In this document: piece by piece, positions 7,313 through 13,058 of the stretch
How the letters are laid out: every line of letters begins with the position of its first letter
How positions within the stretch are numbered: the stretch's first letter is position 1
Source of the DNA: Competibacteraceae bacterium UBA6584
GTDB taxonomy: Bacteria; Pseudomonadota; Gammaproteobacteria; Competibacterales; Competibacteraceae
Direction of reading: 5' to 3'
Assembly: GCA_002433805.1 (NCBI GenBank)
Contig: DJIW01000044.1
Coordinates: 1-14,509 of the forward strand
Length of the DNA: 14,509 nucleotides
Program-made: the position numbers and the translations under genes
The notes under the pieces: model-generated
Told to the model about the DNA's origin: nothing
Seen by the model: the letters and a program-made list of their open reading frames with translations, nothing else
Databases searched by the model: none

Positions 7313-8233
7313 ATGAGCGAAAAACTGGAACGTTCGGTGCTGCTAGCGCCGGGCTCCAATTGGGGCATGATTCAAAAAACCGCCGCCGCCAAGGCCGATG
7401 CGGTCTGCATCGATCTGGAGGATGCCGTAGCCCCCGAAGAAAAGGAGGCGAGCCGGGGCAACGTGATCCGCGCTTACCGCGAACTGGATTTCGGCGGCAA
7501 GCTCAAGATGTTCCGCATGAACGGGCTGGACACCCATTTTGCCTACCGCGATCTGGTCGAGATCGTGGAAGCGGCCGGCGATAAAATCGATCTGATCGTG
7601 GTGCCGAAGGTCAGCCGTCCCGAAGACGTGCATTTCGTCGATACCCTGCTCGGTCAAATCGAGAGTTACAAGGGATTTTCGAACCGGATCGGCGTCGAGG
7701 CGCTGATTGAAACCGCGCAGGGCTGCGTCAACATCCGCGAGATCGCGGCCAGTTCCGAACGGCTGCAAGGCTTCGTTTACGGTCCCGGCGACTACGCCGC
7801 CTCAGTGCGGATGCCGCTGGAGTCCATCGGTGAACTGGACGAGAACGACAAACTGTATCCAGGGCATCGCTGGCATCACGTCATGCACTCCATCGTCAGC
7901 GCGGCCCGCGCCTACGACAAGCGGGCGGTCGACGGGCCGTTCGCCGGCATCAAAAACCCCGAGGGTTTGCAGCAAGCCTGCAAAATCGCGCGGGCGATGG
8001 GCTTTGACGGCAAATGGTGTATCCATCCCAGCCAAATCGAAACGGTCAACCAGATTTTTGTGCCCTCTGAAAAAGAAATTGCCTGGGCGCGGCTGGTGCT
8101 GGACGAATACGAAGCCGCGTTGCGGGAAGGACGGGGCGCGATCAGCGTCAAGGGGAAGATGATCGACGTGGCCTCGCTTAGGATGTGTCGCACTATCGTC
8201 GAGCGGGCGCGGCTGGCGGGGTTGGCCGGCTAA
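7313..8233 (+). CDS. mcl: Malyl-CoA / beta-methylmalyl-CoA lyase, CitE/HpcH family
   Basis: A 306-residue CitE/HpcH-type TIM-barrel lyase. It would cleave malyl-CoA to glyoxylate and acetyl-CoA, and condense glyoxylate with propionyl-CoA to beta-methylmalyl-CoA; the Chloroflexus enzyme also splits citramalyl-CoA. Visible motifs are DLEDAVAP (34-41), the CoA-binding arginine R68 in FRMNG, and metal ligands E133 in ALIETAQG and D160 in YGPGDYAAS. The VHFVD, REIAASSERLQGF and DGPFAGIKN blocks are more like true Mcl/Mcl1 than like citrate lyase CitE. The frame is open back to a TTG at 7298, but the ATG at 7313 with GGAGAG 7 bases upstream is preferred. No citrate lyase alpha, gamma or accessory genes are near. 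Exact substrate range is not readable from sequence. Confidence 0.82.
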   Translation: MSEKLERSVLLAPGSNWGMIQKTAAAKADAVCIDLEDAVAPEEKEASRGNVIRAYRELDFGGKLKMFRMNGLDTHFAYRDLVEIVEAAGDKIDLIVVPKVSRPEDVHFVDTLLGQIESYKGFSNRIGVEALIETAQGCVNIREIAASSERLQGFVYGPGDYAASVRMPLESIGELDENDKLYPGHRWHHVMHSIVSAARAYDKRAVDGPFAGIKNPEGLQQACKIARAMGFDGKWCIHPSQIETVNQIFVPSEKEIAWARLVLDEYEAALREGRGAISVKGKMIDVASLRMCRTIVERARLAGLAG

Positions 8234-8580
8234 ATTCGCCAAGCCGACGGCCGCCACGCCCGCGCCGCGCTCGCGGAGATCGTGAGGTGGTGGGAAACGG
8301 CATCCAAGGAGCGGTATTTGGAGCGCGAGACGATCAGCGATGCGCTGGCGCTGGCCGAGATGTTGGGCGCTGCCGCCGCGCCGATGAAACCGGGTATGAG
8401 GCGCGCTGGTTCTGCTGACCGCCGAAACCGAACCCGAGGAGGCGTGAACGGGAACTTTATCCCGAACCGCCGCCGGTGGAGAATGAAACGAGCGCGGGCG
8501 GGGACGAGCGTGCGCCCGATAACGAAGATGAATGGATGACGCGGTTGCGCGCTTGGCTTGAGTCCGCGGATTTGTGTTAA
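8234..8580 (+). pseudogene. Possible frameshifted remnant of an unrecognised gene between mcl and mct
   Basis: This stretch has no intact gene, but three consecutive plus-strand segments read like protein in three different frames. From 8234 to about 8395, in the mcl frame after its stop, it gives a helix-like AALAEIVRWWE...ERETISDALALAEMLG. From about 8400 to 8447 another frame gives ALVLLTAETEPEEA. From 8446 to the TAA at 8578 a third gives an acidic tail ending DEWMTRLRAWLESADLC. Two frameshifts would join them into one protein of about 110-115 residues. I do not recognise the family, and nothing in it resembles Mch. A chance reading in GC-rich DNA, or assembly indels in an intact gene, are real alternatives. 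Confidence 0.3.
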
Positions 8581-8651
8581 ATGCCCCCCTTTACTCTCAA
8601 GCGCGCGGGTGGGTCTGAAACCATGGAGCCGGACCCGCGCATCCGCCAGAC

Positions 8652-8723
8652 CGTCCAATGCGTTGGATGACGCTCTCAGTTATTGGACGATTTTTCTAAA
8701 ACTTCTCTAAGGTGATCACATTT
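8652..8723 (+). promoter_or_regulatory. Repeat-containing upstream region of mct
   Basis: TCCAATGCGTTGGA at 8654-8667 is an inverted repeat (5-bp arms, 4-base centre). CGTCCAA (8652-8658) recurs inverted as TTGGACG (8683-8689), giving three half-sites within 40 bases. TTGGAC at 8683-8688 with TCTAAG 17 bases on is a poor but possible sigma-70 pair. AAGGTGA precedes the ATG at 8724. This could be a separate promoter and operator for mct, which is 490 bases away from mcl. Confidence 0.3.
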
Positions 8724-9944
8724 ATGGCAAAGCTGTTGCGAGGTCTTCGCGTTGTGGAGGGCACCGCTTTCGTGGCCGCGCCGCTGGCTGGCATGACGCT
8801 GGCGCAAATGGGCGCGGACGTGATTCGGTTCGACCGCATTCGCGGCGGCCTCGATTACCACCGCTGGCCGGTCACGCACGATAACAAAAGCTTGTTCTGG
8901 GCCGGTTTGAACAAGGGCAAGCGCTCCTTGGCGGTCGATGTCAGCACGCCGCGCGGTCAAGAAATTGTGACGCGCCTGATCTGCGCGCCGGGTCCGGAAG
9001 CGGGAATTTTTTTGACCAACCTCCGGGTCCGGGGTTGGATGGATTACGAGCATCTCAAACAGCACCGCGACGATTTGATCATGCTGACCGTGCTCGGCAC
9101 CCGCGACGGCGGCCCGGCGGTCGATTACACCGTCAACCCCAGCGTCGGTTTCCCCTACGCCACCGGGCCGGAAGGCTCCAGCGATCCGACCTGTCATGTA
9201 ATGCCGGCGTGGGATTGCATCACCGGACAGATGGCGGCCTTGGGCTTGTTGGCCGCCGAGCGCCACCGCCGCCTGACCGGCGAGGGCCAATCGGTGGAGA
9301 TCGCCCTCAAGGACGTGGCGCTGGCGATGCTGGGCAATCTGGGCATCATCGGCGAGGTGATGGTCAACCACGTCGACCGGCCGAAGTACGGTAACTACCT
9401 CTACGGCGCGTACGGCAACGAATTCGACACCGCCGACGGCCGCAGGGTGATGGTGGTCGGACTGACCCGGCGGCAGTGGGACGGGATCTGCAAGGTGACC
9501 GGTCTCAAAGCGGAATTCGACGCGCTGGGCCAGCGCCTGGGTCTGGATCTCAACCGCGAGGGCGACCGCTTCAAGGCGCGAGACGAGATCACCGCGCTGC
9601 TCAAGCCGTGGTTTCTAGCGAGATCCGTGGATGATTTTGCCGGCGCGTTCGACGAAAACGGCGTGACCTGGTCGGTGTTTCGCAGCTTCAAGCAGGCGGT
9701 GACCGAAGACCCGGATTGCTCGACCTGGCACCCGATGTTCGATCTGGTCGAACAGCCGGGCATCGGCGAATACCTGATGCCGGGCACGCCCTTTGAGTTT
9801 GGCCAGTTCGAGCGCGAGCCGCCTCAACCGGCGCCTGCCCTCGGCCAACATACCGATGAAATCTTGTCGGACCTGCTCGGCATGAGCGACGTGGAAGTTT
9901 CCAAGCTCCACGACGACAAAATCGTCGCCGGCCCGCGCCGTTAA
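8724..9944 (+). CDS. mct: Mesaconyl-CoA C1-C4 CoA transferase (2-methylfumaryl-CoA isomerase)
   Basis: A 406-residue class III CoA-transferase-fold protein that closely resembles Chloroflexus Mct as I recall it, which is about the same length. Diagnostic stretches are LRGLRVVEGTAFVAAPL (5-21), MGADVIRFD (29-37), FWAGLNKGKRS (58-68), DYTVNP (134-139), the catalytic D164 in PAWDCITGQM, and GNYLYGAYG. Mct moves CoA within mesaconyl-CoA from the C1 to the C4 carboxyl group, intramolecularly and without an outside acceptor. It differs clearly from SmtA/SmtB, lacking their GYGQTGPY motif. A GTG at 8712 is in frame, but the ATG at 8724 fits the AAGGTGA ribosome site and the family N-terminus. Its TAA overlaps the stop codon of convergent yadG. 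Confidence 0.88.
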   Translation: MAKLLRGLRVVEGTAFVAAPLAGMTLAQMGADVIRFDRIRGGLDYHRWPVTHDNKSLFWAGLNKGKRSLAVDVSTPRGQEIVTRLICAPGPEAGIFLTNLRVRGWMDYEHLKQHRDDLIMLTVLGTRDGGPAVDYTVNPSVGFPYATGPEGSSDPTCHVMPAWDCITGQMAALGLLAAERHRRLTGEGQSVEIALKDVALAMLGNLGIIGEVMVNHVDRPKYGNYLYGAYGNEFDTADGRRVMVVGLTRRQWDGICKVTGLKAEFDALGQRLGLDLNREGDRFKARDEITALLKPWFLARSVDDFAGAFDENGVTWSVFRSFKQAVTEDPDCSTWHPMFDLVEQPGIGEYLMPGTPFEFGQFEREPPQPAPALGQHTDEILSDLLGMSDVEVSKLHDDKIVAGPRR

Positions 9945-10891
9945 GCTTTTTCCGCCGCCGTTCGGGCGGCGGATTCGCTTTTGTCCACCAGGCGGACGAA
10001 CAGCTCCTCCAGGCGATTGACCTTATTGCGCAGGCTGAGCACGCTGACGCCGCGCGCGGAGAGCTGCTGGAACAGATCGTTCAAGCCCCGATCCTTGGAC
10101 ACGTCCGCTTCCAGGGTCCGCGCGTCCACCCGCCGCAGGGTGTAGCCGGCGACCTCCGGCGGCTCGGCCAGCGGCTGCGCCACGTTCAGCACGAAGGTTT
10201 CCAGATGCAGTTGGCCGAGGAGAGCGCTCATCGGGCCGTTTTGCACGATGAGCCCTCGATCGATGATCGCCACCTGCCGGCACAGGCTTTCGGCCTCCTC
10301 CAGATAATGGGTGGTCAAGATGATGGTGGTGCCGCGCGCGTTGATGCCGCGCAGGAACTCCCACATCGAGCGGCGGATTTCGATGTCCACCCCGGCGGTC
10401 GGTTCATCCAAAATCAATAGTTTGGGTTCGTGGACCAGCGCGCGGGCGATCATCAGCCGCCGTTTCATTCCGCCGGACAGTTGGCGGGCCATTTCCCGGC
10501 GTTTTTCCCACAGTCCGAGTTGTTTTAAATACGTCTCGGCGCGCTGGTGGGCCAGGGGGCGGGGAATGCCGTAATAACCGGCTTGGTTGACCACGATTTC
10601 GGCCACCGGCTCGAATTGATTGAAATTGAATTCCTGCGGCACCAGTCCGATGCAACGCTTGGCGGCGGTCAGTTCGGTATCGATATCGTGATCGAAGACT
10701 CGGACGCCGCCGCCGGTTTTCCGCACCAGCGAACAGATGATGCCGATGGTGGTGGATTTGCCGGCGCCGTTGGGGCCGAGCAGGGCGAAGAATTCGCCTT
10801 CGGCGATGTCGAGGTCGATCCCGCGCACGGCTTCCAGACCGTTGGCATACACTTTTCTTAAGTTGCGGATGGTCAGGGCGGAAGTGCTCAT
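9941..10891 (-). CDS. yadG: ABC-2 exporter ATP-binding protein, YadG family
   Basis: A 316-residue ABC ATPase, matching E. coli YadG almost end to end as I recall it. Walker A is GPNGAGKST (39-47), then the YadG-like GLVPQEFNFN (82-91) and VVNQAGYYGIP (100-110), signature LSGGMKRR (138-145), Walker B LLILDEPTAG (158-167) and switch H195 in TTHYLEEAE. The C-terminal domain ends with NKVNRLEELFVRLV and a short Ala-rich tail. It should power YadH, but yadH starts at 4550 on the same strand and four opposite-strand genes lie between. The start has no clear Shine-Dalgarno and lies 27 bases after the apbE stop, so coupling to apbE is likely. Its stop codon shares the sequence TTAA with the mct stop. 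Confidence 0.95.
   Translation of the reverse strand: MSTSALTIRNLRKVYANGLEAVRGIDLDIAEGEFFALLGPNGAGKSTTIGIICSLVRKTGGGVRVFDHDIDTELTAAKRCIGLVPQEFNFNQFEPVAEIVVNQAGYYGIPRPLAHQRAETYLKQLGLWEKRREMARQLSGGMKRRLMIARALVHEPKLLILDEPTAGVDIEIRRSMWEFLRGINARGTTIILTTHYLEEAESLCRQVAIIDRGLIVQNGPMSALLGQLHLETFVLNVAQPLAEPPEVAGYTLRRVDARTLEADVSKDRGLNDLFQQLSARGVSVLSLRNKVNRLEELFVRLVDKSESAARTAAEKA
9951..9983 (+). terminator. Hairpin behind mct, inside the 3' end of yadG
   Basis: A perfect 9-bp stem, TCCGCCGCC (9951-9959) with GGCGGCGGA (9965-9973), and a five-base loop GTTCG. On the plus strand TTCGCTTTTG follows, a weak U-tract. It could end the mct transcript. It lies wholly within the last codons of yadG on the other strand, and on that strand an A-run follows it, so it should not stop yadG. 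Confidence 0.4.
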
Positions 10892-10918
10892 GCGATGGCG
10901 GGCGGTCCGAGGTCAGCG

Positions 10919-11953
10919 CTATTGGGGGAGCAGAAACGGTTCAAATTCGGGTGTGTGACGGGCGTGGAAGCCTTTGCCATCCGGGTCGGGAAAGATGAAG
11001 AAGGCGGCGATACGATGCTCGAGAGCCAGCCGGAACCCCGCTTCCGCGCCGGCCGCCATCAGCGCGGTATCGGCGGCGTCGGCTTTGAGATCGAGCCGGT
11101 CGATCACGGTCACCGACGCCACGCTTTGCGGCACGGGCCAGCCGGTGCGCGGGTCGATGACATGGGAGTAACGCCGGCCGTCTTGCTCGAAGAAATTGCG
11201 GTAATCGCCGGCGGTGGAAACCGCGTGATCGCTGATTGTCACCAAGCGCTCGACCGCGCGCTGGCCGGGGATCGGCCGTTCGATGGCCACGGTCCAGGGC
11301 TGGCCCTTGCCGTTGTGCCCCTTGGCGCGCAGATCGCCGCCGATGGAAACCAAATAGTGGTGGATGCCGGCGGCGTCCGCCAGTTCGGCCAGCCGGTCCA
11401 CGCCGTAGCCCTTGGCCAACGCCGAGAGATCGACGTAGAGATCGGCGCGATCTTTTTTCAGCGCCGGCGGTTCGGCGCGGGCGCGCAGCCCCCGAAAGCC
11501 GACCCGCTCGCGCGCTTGTCGGATCGCCTCCTCGGACGGCGCTCGATCCTGGCGCGGCTCAGGCCCGAAACCCCACAGATTGACCAGCGGCCCGACGGTG
11601 ATGTCGAACGCCCCGTCGGTCAAGGCGCTCATCCTCAAGCCTTCCGCGACCACGTGATACAGCTCGGGCGATACCGCGATCCAATCGGTGCTGGGATTGC
11701 GGTTGAAGCGCGACAGCTCCGAATCCGGATCGTAGGTGGACATTTGCCGGTTGATTTGGGCCAGCAGCGTTTCCGCGCGCTGCCGGAGGTCGGCGGGGAG
11801 GGTTTGTTCGGGCGCCGGAACCAACTTGAGTTCGTAGCGGGCGCCCATGGTGTCGCCGGTGATGCGCACCGTCGGATCGGAGGGCTCGGGGTCGCACGCG
11901 ACCAGCGGCGCGCAAACGGATAGCCACACGAGCGGTCGGCACCAGCGGCGCAT
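10919..11953 (-). CDS. apbE: FAD:protein FMN transferase, ApbE lipoprotein
   Basis: A 344-residue periplasmic lipoprotein of the ApbE family, which attaches FMN covalently to a Thr or Ser of target flavoproteins such as NqrC/RnfG-type subunits, using FAD and Mg2+. A lipoprotein signal ends in LVAC (C20). Family motifs follow: GDTMGARYEL (33-42), STYDPDSELSRFN (72-84), GAFDITVGPLVNLWGFG (114-130), DLSALAKGYGVD (175-186), SIGGDLRAKG (203-212), SHVIDPRTGWP (263-273) and ADAADTALMAAG (291-302). A TTG five codons upstream is possible, but the ATG at 11953 gives a standard signal peptide; neither has a clear ribosome site. No flavoprotein target gene is in the window. Stop to yadG start is 27 bases, so the two are probably co-transcribed. 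Confidence 0.93.
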   Translation of the reverse strand: MRRWCRPLVWLSVCAPLVACDPEPSDPTVRITGDTMGARYELKLVPAPEQTLPADLRQRAETLLAQINRQMSTYDPDSELSRFNRNPSTDWIAVSPELYHVVAEGLRMSALTDGAFDITVGPLVNLWGFGPEPRQDRAPSEEAIRQARERVGFRGLRARAEPPALKKDRADLYVDLSALAKGYGVDRLAELADAAGIHHYLVSIGGDLRAKGHNGKGQPWTVAIERPIPGQRAVERLVTISDHAVSTAGDYRNFFEQDGRRYSHVIDPRTGWPVPQSVASVTVIDRLDLKADAADTALMAAGAEAGFRLALEHRIAAFFIFPDPDGKGFHARHTPEFEPFLLPQ

Positions 11954-12017
11954 CGGAATGGGCGTCAACGGGTGATCGGGAGAAAAGCGCAGCGGAGATA
12001 GCCGCTCCGCGATGGAG

Positions 12018-12040
12018 TCTCGCCCGTCGGGCGGGCGAGA
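12018..12040. repeat. Strong inverted repeat in the gap between the citE-like gene and apbE
   Basis: TCTCGCCCG (12018-12026) and CGGGCGAGA (12032-12040) form a perfect 9-bp stem with loop TCGGG. A second weaker stem, GCGGAG/CTCCGC (11992-11997 with 12005-12010), lies just downstream on the minus strand and is followed by CTTTTCT. Together they may partly end the transcript from the citE-like gene before apbE, but neither has a proper U-tract directly after it. Confidence 0.35.
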
Positions 12041-12110
12041 GCGAGCGGCCGGCTGGCGCGGCGGGAGCGCGGCGGAAACGGGGCCGCGCCGTCGGTCGAG
12101 CGCCGTTCGT

Positions 12111-12995
12111 TCAACCGTTGCCGGCTTCCATCGCGACGATGGCGTCGGCCATGCCGACCACGCGCCGCGCGCTTTCGACGTGCAGGTTTTCGATCAGCTT
12201 GCCGTCGACCACCACCACGCCTTCGCCGCGCGCGGCCGCCGCCGCGTGCGCCTCGATGATCTTGCGCGACCACGCCACATCTTCCGGCCGGGGCGTGAAC
12301 ACTTTATTGCACGGTCCGACTTGTTTGGGATGGATCAGCGTCTTGCCGTCGAAGCCAAGTTCGCTGCCCTGCTTGCAGGCAAACTCAAAGCCGGTCTCGT
12401 CGTTCAAATCGAGATACACGCCGTCGAGGATGGCGAGCCCGGCGGCGCGAGCGGCCAACAGGCACAATCCCAGCGACGTCATAAACGGCAGCCGTTCGTG
12501 GGTGTGGGTGCAGTCCAGCTCCTTAGCTAAATCGGAAGTGCCCATCACCAGGCATTCCATGCGCGGCGTCGATTCGGCGATCCGCTGCGATTCCAGCACG
12601 CTGCGCGGGGTTTCCATCATCGCCCAGATCGTCATCGAATCCGGCGCGCCATTGGCGCGCATGATCGCTTCCATGTGGCGGATGGCGTCGGCGCTTTCCA
12701 CCTTGGGCAGCAGCAGGGCGTTCGCGCCCGACTTCGAGGCCGCCGCGATGTCTTCGTAGCCCCATTTGGTGGATAAGCCGTTGACGCGGATGATCAATTC
12801 CCGCATGCCGAAACCGCCGGCGGCCACAGCCTCGCACACTTGTTTGCGGGCGATTTCCTTGGCGTCGGGCGCGACGGCATCCTCTAAATCCAGAATCAGG
12901 CCATCGGCGGGCAAGGCGCGGGCTTTTTCCAAGGCGCGGGCGTTGGAGCCGGGCATGTACAGGACGCTGCGGCGCGGGCGCGCGGATTTAGGCAT
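12111..12995 (-). CDS. CitE/HpcH-family lyase or (3S)-malyl-CoA thioesterase (Mcl2-like)
   Basis: A 294-residue CitE-family protein. Motifs are RSVLYMPGS (9-17), DLEDAVAP (36-43), R70 in IIRVNG, metal ligands E128 in WAMMETPR and D155 in MGTSDLAKEL, and GFDGKTLIHPKQ (214-225). The MMETPR, SDLAKEL and GKTLIHP blocks resemble Rhodobacter Mcl2, a (3S)-malyl-CoA thioesterase, and the CLYBL/citramalyl-CoA lyase group. They differ from the mcl gene at 7313-8233. It could hydrolyse malyl-CoA to malate or split citramalyl-CoA to pyruvate and acetyl-CoA; sequence alone does not decide. GAGGAG 7 bases before the ATG makes the start secure. It lies 63 bases after the sodium:solute symporter gene on the same strand, probably as one operon. 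Confidence 0.85.
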   Translation of the reverse strand: MPKSARPRRSVLYMPGSNARALEKARALPADGLILDLEDAVAPDAKEIARKQVCEAVAAGGFGMRELIIRVNGLSTKWGYEDIAAASKSGANALLLPKVESADAIRHMEAIMRANGAPDSMTIWAMMETPRSVLESQRIAESTPRMECLVMGTSDLAKELDCTHTHERLPFMTSLGLCLLAARAAGLAILDGVYLDLNDETGFEFACKQGSELGFDGKTLIHPKQVGPCNKVFTPRPEDVAWSRKIIEAHAAAAARGEGVVVVDGKLIENLHVESARRVVGMADAIVAMEAGNG

Positions 12996-13058
12996 CGTGA
13001 TTCTCCTCGTTCTGGGTTTTTAGGGATTTGGAGTTGACCGCTTGGAAGAATGGGAATT

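Noticed and set aside
8230..8658. 142-codon minus-strand open frame in the mcl-mct gap
   Set aside because: It is Arg- and Ser-rich with no recognisable domain and no evident ribosome site. The plus-strand remnant reads more like protein.
4551..9950. Transposase, integrase, terminal inverted repeats or target-site duplication bordering the smtA-mct block
   Set aside because: No mobile-element gene is present. I saw no matching direct repeats at the two borders, so the means of insertion is unknown.
10895..11923. 342-codon plus-strand open frame
   Set aside because: It lies wholly opposite apbE, which has all its family motifs on the minus strand. The plus-strand reading has no recognisable domain.
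12111..12995. Citrate lyase beta subunit (CitE proper)
   Set aside because: No citD, citF, citC, citX or citG genes are near, and the motifs fit stand-alone CitE-like enzymes such as Mcl2 and CLYBL.
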